Shown: piece after piece, positions 6,265 to 11,885 of the stretch | How positions within the stretch are numbered: position 1 is the first letter of the stretch | Layout of the letters: every line of letters starts with the position of its first letter | Source: an uncultured Lachnospiraceae bacterium | GTDB taxonomy: Bacteria; Bacillota; Clostridia; Lachnospirales; Lachnospiraceae | Length of the DNA: 11,885 bases | Assembly: GCA_946183625.1 (NCBI GenBank) | Contig: CAMHCL010000043.1 | Location: 1 to 11,885, forward strand | Direction: 5' to 3' | Position numbers and translations under genes: made by a program | Notes under the pieces: model-generated | Database searches by the model: none | What the model saw: the letters and a program-made list of their open reading frames with translations, nothing else | Told to the model about the DNA's origin: nothing

Positions 6265-7056
6265 TTAATCTATATTATACATCCTGCATGCATTCGCGTA
6301 TGTTATCTCTGCAACTTCCTCAGCGGTGATTCCCTTCAGTTCTGCGATCTTCTCCGCTACATAACGAAGATTCCGTGAATCGTTGCGCTTGCCTCTATTC
6401 GGCGTCGGGGCGAGGTATGGGCAGTCGGTCTCAAGTATTATCCTGTCCAGCGGAATGTGCTCTACGGCACGGACCAGCTTCTTGCTGTTCTTAAATGTAA
6501 CGACTCCGCCGATTCCGAAGTAGAAGCCCATCTTCAGGAATTCATCTGAGGTTTCCATGGAATAGGAATAGCAATGCACTACTCCACCGATTTTCTCAGC
6601 ATGGCAGTCCTTCATGATCTGGACTGTATCCATGGCAGCATCTCTGGAATGGATCACCACCGGAAGCCCCAGTTCCCTTGCCAGGTCCAGCTGGGCACGG
6701 AACCATTTATGCTGAAGTTCTCTTGATGGTTCATCGTAGTAATAATCCAGTCCTATCTCTCCTATGGCAACTATCTTAGGACTAGACTCCGCCAATTCTC
6801 TGATCCTGTCTATGTCTTTATCTCCTATATCTCCCACATGATGAGGGATAATCCCAACTGCTCCATATATGTAATCATAGTTTTCCGTCAGTTTCAACGT
6901 AGCCTCAGAAGTTGCCACATCACAGCCTATATTTACAATCCTCTCTATGCCGCTGTTGTGAACATCTATCAGAAGCTGTTCTCTATCCTCGTCAAATGCA
7001 TCGTCATCATAATGTGCATGACTGTCAAATATTTTCAAGTTAGTATTCTCAGACAT
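6265..7056 (-). CDS. tatD: TatD-family metal-dependent hydrolase / 3'-5' DNase
   Basis: TIM-barrel amidohydrolase-superfamily nuclease; characterised members remove nucleotides from 3' ends of DNA and act in DNA repair or turnover, and the name does not imply a role in Tat export. The 263 residues hold the expected metal ligands: DSHAH (His13, His15), GEIGLDYYYD (Glu100), VVIHSRDA (His136), GGVVHCYS (His161) and ETDCPYLAP (Asp211), then PNRGKRND (220-226). One oddity is residue 70: the usual GxHPH motif reads GIIPHH, so the first His is Ile. I start at the ATG at 7056, with AAAGG 12 nt upstream and family-typical length; the longer reading to 7182 adds 42 residues with no homology and crosses the predicted promoter. 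It is divergent from the aminotransferase and lies upstream of rsmA, probably cotranscribed with it. Confidence 0.93.
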   Translation of the reverse strand: MSENTNLKIFDSHAHYDDDAFDEDREQLLIDVHNSGIERIVNIGCDVATSEATLKLTENYDYIYGAVGIIPHHVGDIGDKDIDRIRELAESSPKIVAIGEIGLDYYYDEPSRELQHKWFRAQLDLARELGLPVVIHSRDAAMDTVQIMKDCHAEKIGGVVHCYSYSMETSDEFLKMGFYFGIGGVVTFKNSKKLVRAVEHIPLDRIILETDCPYLAPTPNRGKRNDSRNLRYVAEKIAELKGITAEEVAEITYANACRMYNID

Positions 7057-7078
7057 GTAAATCTTATACCTTTCAACC

Positions 7079-7107
7079 TTGTATTTAATCGCATTTTCTA
7101 CTATAAT
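7079..7107 (+). promoter_or_regulatory. Possible promoter of the aminotransferase-malQ unit
   Basis: A perfect TATAAT lies at 7102-7107, with a weak -35 candidate TTGTAT at 7079-7084 and a 17-bp spacer. The predicted start near 7114 would give a leader of about 85 nt. It interlocks with the oppositely oriented tatD promoter: each transcript would run through the other's hexamers, so simultaneous occupancy would be excluded. Confidence 0.4.
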
Positions 7108-7116
7108 AGTGTAGTT

Positions 7117-7146
7117 ATTGTAGCACACAGAGAACTTGATAATCAA
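7117..7146 (-). promoter_or_regulatory. Probable promoter of tatD (-rsmA)
   Basis: On the minus strand TTGATT (7146-7141) and TACAAT (7122-7117) are spaced by 18 bp. The predicted start is near 7110, giving a leader of about 54 nt to the ATG at 7056. The -35 hexamer lies within the palindrome CTTGAT-A-ATCAAG (7135-7147). Confidence 0.5.
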
Positions 7147-7198
7147 GAATCCCGGAGAAGTGCTATATAACACAAAAATCATGCGGAGGTTTTTACCT

Positions 7199-8386
7199 AT
7201 GATATCTAAGTTTTATAAGGATATGACCGGCAAGGAATCTGTCATCAGACAGTTCTTTGATTATAGCAGACAGCGTGCTGCTGAGCTCGGTCCGGACAGT
7301 GTATATAATTTCTCTATCGGTAATCCATCAGTGCCTGCACCGGATGAATTCGGAAAGGCTATTATAGATCTGGTTGAAAATGGTGATCCGGTATCACTTC
7401 ACGGTTACAGCCCAACTCTTGGACTTAACTCAACTAAGCAGGCGATTGCTGATTCATTAAATAAGCGTTTCGGAATGAATTACGAAGCACAGCATATCTT
7501 CCCAACATCCGGTGCTGCCGGTGCACTTGCACATGCACTTAGATGTGTTGCAGGAGAAGGTGAAGTTGTCATTACATTTGCACCATACTTCCCAGAATAC
7601 ATTCCTTATGTAACTGGTACAGGTGCAGAGCTTCGTGTTGTTCCTGCAGATATCACTTCTTTCCAGATTAATTTCGAGAAGTTTGAAGAAGCTATGAGCA
7701 AGGATGTAGCTGCAGTTCTTATCAACTCACCTAACAATCCTTCAGGTGTAGTTTATACTACTGAGACCATCCAGCGTCTGGCTGACATACTTCGTAAGAA
7801 GGAAGCTGAATATGGTCACGAGATATTCCTCATCACAGATGAGCCTTACCGTGAAATAGTATTCAGTGGAGTTGATTCTCCATTTGTATCAAAGTTTTAT
7901 GACAATTCTATCTGCTGCTATTCATACAGCAAGTCCATATCTGTTCCTGGTGAACGTATAGGATATATGGCAGTTAATCCTAAAGCAAAGGATGCTGAAT
8001 TCTTAGTTCCTATGGCTGGTCAGGTTTCCAGATTTACAGGACATAACTGTCCTACTGCTCTCATGCAGCTGGCTATCGAAAAGGTAGTAGATATGACAAG
8101 TGATCTGTCCATATATGAAAAGAATGCCGAGCTTCTCTATAATGCACTTACAGAGATCGGTTACAAATGTGTAAAGCCGCTCGGTACATTTTACATGTTC
8201 CCGCAGTCTCCTATTCCTGATGCGAATGAGTTCTGCTGGAAAGCCGCTAAGGAGCTGGGACTTATCATCGTTCCTGGCGACTCATTCGAATGTCCTGGAC
8301 ATTTCAGAATTTCTTACTGCGTTCCTACTGAGCTTATTGAGAAGGCAATCCCTCTCTTTAAGGCTGCTTATGAAATGTACCAGTAA
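7199..8386 (+). CDS. PLP-dependent aminotransferase, class I/II (fold type I)
   Basis: Transfers an amino group between an amino acid and a 2-oxo acid using pyridoxal phosphate in the cytoplasm. The 395 residues contain the conserved set: FSIGNPSVPAP near 38-48, HGYSP (68-72), SGAAGAL phosphate-side loop (104-110), SPNNPSG with Asn180, TDEPY with Asp214 (pairs with the PLP ring nitrogen) and Tyr217, SYSKS with the Schiff-base Lys245, GERIGY with Arg253, and substrate-carboxylate Arg370 in HFRISY. This fits the aspartate-aminotransferase-like group often labelled AspB/AspC, but the exact substrate cannot be assigned, so I give no symbol. The ATG at 7199 follows GGAGG (7185-7189) by 9 nt; the in-frame TTG at 7136 lies in the promoter region and adds an unrelated 21-residue extension. 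malQ starts 34 nt downstream with its own strong ribosome binding site, so the two are probably one transcript. Confidence 0.92.
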   Translation: MISKFYKDMTGKESVIRQFFDYSRQRAAELGPDSVYNFSIGNPSVPAPDEFGKAIIDLVENGDPVSLHGYSPTLGLNSTKQAIADSLNKRFGMNYEAQHIFPTSGAAGALAHALRCVAGEGEVVITFAPYFPEYIPYVTGTGAELRVVPADITSFQINFEKFEEAMSKDVAAVLINSPNNPSGVVYTTETIQRLADILRKKEAEYGHEIFLITDEPYREIVFSGVDSPFVSKFYDNSICCYSYSKSISVPGERIGYMAVNPKAKDAEFLVPMAGQVSRFTGHNCPTALMQLAIEKVVDMTSDLSIYEKNAELLYNALTEIGYKCVKPLGTFYMFPQSPIPDANEFCWKAAKELGLIIVPGDSFECPGHFRISYCVPTELIEKAIPLFKAAYEMYQ

Positions 8387-8420
8387 GGACAAATACAATA
8401 ACTAAAACCGGAGGTTTATA

Positions 8421-9959
8421 ATGGAAATAGATATTACAGCAAGCGCGGATATGGGACCTCAGAGATCTGCTGGTATATTGGTTCATCCAACCTCATTTCC
8501 AGGCCCTTATGGCATTGGCGATCTGGGCAAAGGAGCTTATGACTTTATAGATTTTATGCAGCGTGCGGGTATGACTGTCTGGCAGGTGCTTCCCCTGGGA
8601 CATACAGGATTCGGTGATTCACCTTATCAGCCATTCTCATCTTTTGCAGGTCAGCCGCTTATCATAAGCATTGATCATTTAAGAAAGATGAACCTGCTGC
8701 AGGATAGTGATTTCGAGAATATGCCACAGTGGAATCCTGAGGATATATGCTATGGCGATGTTATAGAGTTTAAGACAGGACTGTTAAAGAAGGCATACGA
8801 GAGATTCCTGGATGAAGACATTAAGGATGGCTTCTCCACTGATGAGGAGATGATGGAGAAGTATAAGAAATTCAAGGAAGAATCTACATGGCTTGACGAT
8901 TATGCTCTATTCATGGCAGGCAAGGATTATTTCCAGGGTGCTCCATGGTATATGTGGGAAGACAGCCTGAAGAAGCCAACTGCCAAGCAGCGTAAGGCTT
9001 GGGAAGAAAAACTCGCTAAGGAAATGGAATACTATCGTTTCATTCAGTTCCTGTTCCTGGACGAGTGGATAGCTCTTAAGGAGTATGCTAACGAAAAGGG
9101 AATAAAGATTATCGGAGATATACCTATCTTCGTTGCATGGGACAGCGTAGATGTCTGGAGCAACAAGAAACTCTTCTGTCTGGATTCAAAGGGTTATCCA
9201 ACGGAAGTTGCAGGTGTACCACCAGATTACTTCTCTGCTACTGGTCAGTTATGGGGAAATCCTCTCTATAAATGGTCTGAGCACAAGAAGACAGGCTATG
9301 ACTGGTGGTTCTCACGTATCAAGCATCAGCTCACTCTTACGGACTATCTGAGAATAGACCACTTCAGAGGTTTTGACAGCTACTGGGCTGTACCTTACGG
9401 TGAAAAGAATGCTATAAATGGTAAGTGGATCAAGGCTCCTGGTGAGAACTTCTTCACTAACCTGGAAGCAACACTTGGTTACCGTATACCGATCATCGCT
9501 GAAGACCTTGGTGAGATTGATCATTCAGTAATAGAACTTAGAGATAAGTTCAACTTCCCTGGAATGAAGATTCTGCAGTTTGCATTTGAGAATCCAAACG
9601 AGAACAGCTTCCTTCCACATAATCATGTAAGAAACTGTGTATGCTATACCGGTACACATGATAATGATACAACACTCGGATGGTATAAGCACTGTTTCGA
9701 GCAGTCAAGAGATAAACTCAGACGTTATTTCAGCACGGACGCCAGCGATATCTGCTGGGTTATGATCAGAGCCTGCTTCGGTTCTGTTGCCAACATAGCT
9801 ATCGTTCCTATGCAGGACATACTGGAACTGGATTCCTGGGCAAGATTCAACACACCAGGTGTCGGCGAAGGCAACTGGTCATGGAGATATAAGCAGGAAG
9901 ACCTGACAGAACATTTAACCTCACGTTTGTATGAAACCGCAAAGATGTATGGTCGTTAG
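8421..9959 (+). CDS. malQ: 4-alpha-glucanotransferase (amylomaltase, GH77)
   Basis: Disproportionates maltodextrins by moving alpha-1,4-glucan segments between chains and releasing glucose; cytoplasmic, part of maltose/starch/glycogen use. The 512 residues are of normal bacterial MalQ length and show, in order, RSAGILVHPTSFPGPYGIGDLG (15-36), WQVLPLGHTG with SPYQPFSSFAG, GDIPIFVAWDSVDVW, then the three catalytic acids: nucleophile Asp313 in YLRIDHFRGFD, acid/base Glu361 in IIAEDLGE, and Asp414 in GTHDNDTT. The ATG at 8421 has GGAGG 6 nt upstream. It follows the aminotransferase by 34 nt. The 257 nt after its stop hold the multi-stem element at 9966-10187, which begins only 7 nt beyond the stop codon. 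The phosphoglucomutase at the left edge acts later in the same pathway but is not in this operon. No catalytic residue is missing. Confidence 0.97.
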   Translation: MEIDITASADMGPQRSAGILVHPTSFPGPYGIGDLGKGAYDFIDFMQRAGMTVWQVLPLGHTGFGDSPYQPFSSFAGQPLIISIDHLRKMNLLQDSDFENMPQWNPEDICYGDVIEFKTGLLKKAYERFLDEDIKDGFSTDEEMMEKYKKFKEESTWLDDYALFMAGKDYFQGAPWYMWEDSLKKPTAKQRKAWEEKLAKEMEYYRFIQFLFLDEWIALKEYANEKGIKIIGDIPIFVAWDSVDVWSNKKLFCLDSKGYPTEVAGVPPDYFSATGQLWGNPLYKWSEHKKTGYDWWFSRIKHQLTLTDYLRIDHFRGFDSYWAVPYGEKNAINGKWIKAPGENFFTNLEATLGYRIPIIAEDLGEIDHSVIELRDKFNFPGMKILQFAFENPNENSFLPHNHVRNCVCYTGTHDNDTTLGWYKHCFEQSRDKLRRYFSTDASDICWVMIRACFGSVANIAIVPMQDILELDSWARFNTPGVGEGNWSWRYKQEDLTEHLTSRLYETAKMYGR

Positions 9960-9965
9960 TTGATA

Positions 9966-10187
9966 TTCGAGGTCTCCCATCATCAGCAAAGGTATTCTCT
10001 GATTGCCTGCAATCAAGAGGATAACATTGCTGATGATGGGTAAGGCTGCGAAGCAGCCAACACGGGAGACATGATTTAATGTCTCCGAAGGAGACAGTAG
10101 AACATCACATATAAGCTTGTTTGAGCTTGCTCAAGAACAAGCGTTATGTGATGTGGATTAAAGAATGTCTCCCGTGTTGACCTCGAA
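9966..10187. repeat. Multi-stem palindromic element / candidate structured RNA between malQ and plsC
   Basis: A closing stem TTCGAGGTC (9966-9974)/GACCTCGAA (10179-10187) encloses three arms. Arm 1 is a 14-bp perfect stem, CCCATCATCAGCAA (9976-9989)/TTGCTGATGATGGG (10027-10040), capped by a GATTGC/GCAATC hairpin. Arm 2 is GGCTGC-GAA-GCAGCC (10044-10058). Arm 3 begins with a second 14-bp perfect stem, AACACGGGAGACAT (10059-10072)/ATGTCTCCCGTGTT (10165-10178). Arm 3 itself branches into GTCTCC-GAA-GGAGAC (10081-10095) and a long hairpin CATCACATA (10103-10111)/TATGTGATG (10145-10153), with GCTTGTT/AACAAGC and TGAGC/GCTCA nested inside. Arms abut with almost no unpaired bases. There is no U-tract, no clear target duplication and no open reading frame inside. 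It fills the gap from 7 nt after the malQ stop to just before the plsC ribosome binding site. I recognise no known riboswitch, T-box or named RNA in it. Whether it acts as RNA or as single-stranded DNA is open. Confidence 0.85.
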
Positions 10188-10216
10188 ACAATGTATAATA
10201 GTTAGGAGAAAAGCCT

Positions 10217-10942
10217 ATGCTAAGATTAATAATCGCTTTAATATATACAGTATTATCTGTTATTGTATGTATGCCTAGACACTTCTATCTGAAGCATCAG
10301 ATCAAGAAGGATCATATGACAGGGCGTAGAAAGAGCCAAAAACTGGTCAGGGGATTCTTCAGAGGACTTCTCAAGATCTGCGGCACCGAGATTGAGGTTC
10401 GTGGCGAGGAGAAGCTGCTTGAGGATAAGGCTGCACTCTATGTAGGAAATCACAGAAGTTACTTCGATATAATCATACCTCAGACTATAGTTAAGACTCC
10501 TTTAGGATTTATAGCAAAGAAGGAATTTCACAAGGTTCCTCTCTTCCACTGCTATATGGATGATATAGGATGTCTCTATCTGGACAGAAAGAGTCCTAGA
10601 GAAGGTCTCAAGACTATCAATCAGGGTATTGAATATATGAAGGATGGTCTTGCTCTTGGCCTGTTCCCTGAAGGAACAAGAAATCACGGTGATAAGCTTA
10701 TGAACTTTAAACCGGGTGGATATAGAATGGCTGAGAAATCCGGATGTCCTATAGTTCTGATGGCTCTTACAAACTTCGATGACATTTATGAGAATAACAA
10801 ACATGGTTTTATAAAGAAGACCAAAGTTATTATAGAATTCAGTGATCCTGTATATGTCAGTGAAATGTCAAATGCTGAACGTAAACAATTCTATGCAGAC
10901 ATTCCAAATCGTATTCAGGCTATGCTGGATACACATAAATAA
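10217..10942 (+). CDS. plsC: 1-acyl-sn-glycerol-3-phosphate acyltransferase (lysophosphatidate acyltransferase)
   Basis: Acylates lysophosphatidic acid at sn-2 to make phosphatidic acid, the precursor of membrane phospholipids; acts at the cytoplasmic membrane. The 241 residues start with a hydrophobic membrane-associating segment (3-19), followed by a basic stretch. Then come the acyltransferase blocks: NHRSYFD, an HX4D motif with catalytic His79 and Asp84; GFIAKKEF (97-104); YLDR (121-124); and FPEGTR (150-155), which binds the glycerol phosphate. Length is typical. The ATG at 10217 has AGGAG (10203-10207) 9 nt upstream. Its upstream region is almost entirely the multi-stem element, and no convincing promoter lies in the 30 nt after it, so expression probably depends on read-through from malQ or on something inside that element. 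The unknown gene at 10973 follows by 30 nt. Confidence 0.94.
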   Translation: MLRLIIALIYTVLSVIVCMPRHFYLKHQIKKDHMTGRRKSQKLVRGFFRGLLKICGTEIEVRGEEKLLEDKAALYVGNHRSYFDIIIPQTIVKTPLGFIAKKEFHKVPLFHCYMDDIGCLYLDRKSPREGLKTINQGIEYMKDGLALGLFPEGTRNHGDKLMNFKPGGYRMAEKSGCPIVLMALTNFDDIYENNKHGFIKKTKVIIEFSDPVYVSEMSNAERKQFYADIPNRIQAMLDTHK

Positions 10943-10972
10943 TAATTATATTTTTTAATCAGGAGAAACAAA

Positions 10973-11560
10973 ATGCCAACACCATTAATCATCACATTAA
11001 TCGTACTGGTCGTTCTTGCTATCGCAATGGTAGTTCTCTACTTCGTAGGTAACAAGATGCAGGAGAAACAGACAGTACAGAGAGAACAGATCAATGCAGC
11101 TGCTCAGCCTGCAACAATGTTCGTAATCGACAAAAAGATCATGCCTATCAAGGATGCTCAGCTTCCTAAGTCAGTTATGGAGCAGATGCCTAAGAGGTAT
11201 CAGCGAGCTAAGATGCCTATAGTAAAGGCTAAGATTGGACCACAGGTTTTGAATCTTATATGTGAGGAAGCTATCTATGATGACGTTCCTCAGCACGGCG
11301 AAGTAAAGGCTATGCTCAGTGGTATATATATCACTGATGTTAAAGTCGTTCACAAGAAGACTAAGAAGAAGATGGCCGAGGAACAGGAGTCTGGTAAGAA
11401 ACAGAAGAAGACATTACGTCAGAAGATGATCAGTAAACAGGCTGAATATCAGAAGCAGCTTGATTATGAGCAAGCCGTTAAGCGTAATAAAGACGAAGAG
11501 AAAAAGCGTAAGGCTGAAGAGAAGAAGAAACGTGAAAGAGAAAAGAAAATCACAGTTTAA
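10973..11560 (+). CDS. Unknown single-pass membrane protein with lysine-rich cytoplasmic tail
   Basis: I do not recognise this 195-residue protein. Residues 4-25 form one transmembrane segment (PLIITLIVLVVLAIAMVVLYFV). It is followed by a polar linker, then a folded-looking middle part of about 45-125 (MFVIDKKIMPIKDAQLP, MPIVKAKIGPQVLNLICEEAIYDDVPQHGEVKAMLSGIYI). The tail from about 128 to 193 is dominated by Lys, Glu, Gln and Arg with few hydrophobics, typical of an extended helix or coiled coil that could bind nucleic acid or acidic partners. The charge distribution suggests N-out, C-in. The ATG at 10973 has AGGAG 7 nt upstream. It sits 30 nt after plsC and overlaps the start of the next membrane-protein gene, implying one operon. 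A role at the membrane with PlsC is a positional guess only. Confidence 0.85.
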   Translation: MPTPLIITLIVLVVLAIAMVVLYFVGNKMQEKQTVQREQINAAAQPATMFVIDKKIMPIKDAQLPKSVMEQMPKRYQRAKMPIVKAKIGPQVLNLICEEAIYDDVPQHGEVKAMLSGIYITDVKVVHKKTKKKMAEEQESGKKQKKTLRQKMISKQAEYQKQLDYEQAVKRNKDEEKKRKAEEKKKREREKKITV

Positions 11561-11885
11561 TATACGTTACGCAGGACTCAGTTTTCTCCCACTTATCATA
11601 TCTGTCATTCTTACCATAGTTGCATTCTTTGCAAGCTTCATGATTACTATGATATCAGGTGGTCGAGGTGTTGCTGAATCCGGTGACACAATAGTAAATG
11701 AGGGTATATTTAATATAATTAGATATACCCTTTTTATCATTATATTCGGATGGTGGTATGCTGCTCTCACCTCAGACGAAAGCGCAAAAGACATACTGGA
11801 GAAGAGAATCCTGAACCATTTCAAAAGGATCACATCAAACAAGAAAAGAATGGGAGTAATTCTGGCAATGCTTCTGGTTATAGGA
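11532..11885 (+). CDS. Unknown multi-pass membrane protein, 5' part only
   Basis: The reading frame is open from the GTG at 11532 to the right edge (118 codons). It encodes a basic N-terminus (MKEKRKSQFNIRY), a transmembrane segment at about 15-40 (LSFLPLIISVILTIVAFFASFMITMI), a short loop, a second segment at about 60-77 (IIRYTLFIIIFGWWYAAL), a charged loop (DESAKDILEKRILNHFKRITSNKKR) and the start of a third hydrophobic segment (MGVILAMLLVIG). The clean alternation of hydrophobic and charged stretches marks it as real coding sequence; the opposite strand here is a shadow. The start is uncertain: GTG at 11532 overlaps the end of the upstream gene by 29 nt and has only a weak purine-rich site, but no ATG precedes the first membrane segment. 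Family not recognised. A terminator-like hairpin lies inside it. Confidence 0.75.
   Translation, partial: MKEKRKSQFNIRYAGLSFLPLIISVILTIVAFFASFMITMISGGRGVAESGDTIVNEGIFNIIRYTLFIIIFGWWYAALTSDESAKDILEKRILNHFKRITSNKKRMGVILAMLLVIG
11702..11735 (+). terminator. Terminator-like hairpin inside the partial membrane-protein gene
   Basis: GGGTATAT (11702-11709) pairs with ATATACCC (11723-11730) around a 13-nt A+T loop, and the stem is followed directly by TTTTT (11731-11735). This is the layout of an intrinsic terminator, but it lies in an open frame (residues about 57-68 of the membrane protein) and the stem is A/T-rich, so it may be weak or fortuitous. Confidence 0.35.

Noticed and set aside
7057..7182. 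N-terminal extension of TatD by 42 residues
   Set aside because: The metal-binding HxH motif normally lies within about 15 residues of the start. The extension crosses the predicted promoter and overlaps the aminotransferase leader.
7136..7198. N-terminal extension of the aminotransferase from a TTG at 7136
   Set aside because: There is no ribosome binding site before it, the 21 extra residues are not family-like, and the ATG at 7199 has a strong GGAGG at good spacing.
10179..10199. TTGACC (10178-10183) with TATAAT (10194-10199) as a plsC promoter
   Set aside because: The spacer is only 10-11 bp, and a start site from this -10 would fall inside the plsC ribosome binding site, so it cannot serve as an ordinary sigma-A promoter for plsC.
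9960..10200. T-box leader or known riboswitch upstream of plsC
   Set aside because: No T-box sequence (TGGNACCGCG-like) or recognisable aptamer core is present, there is no terminator/antiterminator U-tract, and the architecture of perfect stems does not match a class I know.
11567..11842. A 91-codon minus-strand frame near the right edge
   Set aside because: It is antisense to a frame encoding a clear multi-pass membrane protein and shows no protein-like features of its own.

Overview
The window reads as chromosomal housekeeping DNA from a low-to-mid G+C Firmicute. A Lachnospiraceae-type clostridium is the best guess (Butyrivibrio/Lachnospira-like; genus not provable here). The reasons are strong GGAGG-type ribosome binding sites, sigma-A promoters, a large Gram-positive SRP RNA with an Alu domain located just downstream of tadA as in Bacillus, a MurG of the GGGTAGHVTPN type, and protein sequences typical of clostridial families. 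No prophage, integrase, transposase, CRISPR array, tRNA or rRNA is visible.

Layout. At 1-1601 (-) lies a phosphoglucomutase/phosphomannomutase whose C-terminus is off the left edge. It is divergent from a single-gene murG (1751-2815, +) across an intergenic region with a recognisable promoter for each. A bidirectional terminator (2821-2848) separates murG from a convergent two-gene unit on the minus strand: an HD-domain phosphohydrolase (4062-3472) and a small membrane-anchored protein of unknown function (3423-2872). Upstream of these, also on the minus strand, come the SRP RNA (about 4507-4246) with its own promoter overlapping the tadA stop codon, then tadA (5037-4561), rsmA (6165-5296) and tatD (7056-6265). 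TadA, RsmA and SRP RNA all serve translation or protein export.

tatD is divergent from a PLP aminotransferase (7199-8386, +), which is followed by malQ (8421-9959), plsC (10217-10942), an unknown membrane-anchored lysine-rich protein (10973-11560), and the start of another unknown membrane protein (11532 to the right edge). pgcA and malQ are the two ends of a maltodextrin/glycogen-to-glucose-6-phosphate route, but they are far apart and on opposite strands.

The genes are mostly textbook; the unusual material is between them. Three intergenic gaps are filled by long inverted repeats without U-tracts: a roughly 205-nt imperfect hairpin between rsmA and tadA (5072-5276), a compact hairpin between tatD and rsmA (6204-6253), and, most strikingly, a 222-nt multi-stem element between malQ and plsC (9966-10187). 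That element has a 9-bp closing stem, two 14-bp perfect stems, two GAA-triloop hairpins, and tandem GTCTCC/GGAGAC blocks allowing mutually exclusive folds. It is the best candidate here for an undescribed structured RNA or mobile palindromic element. I recognise no known family in it.
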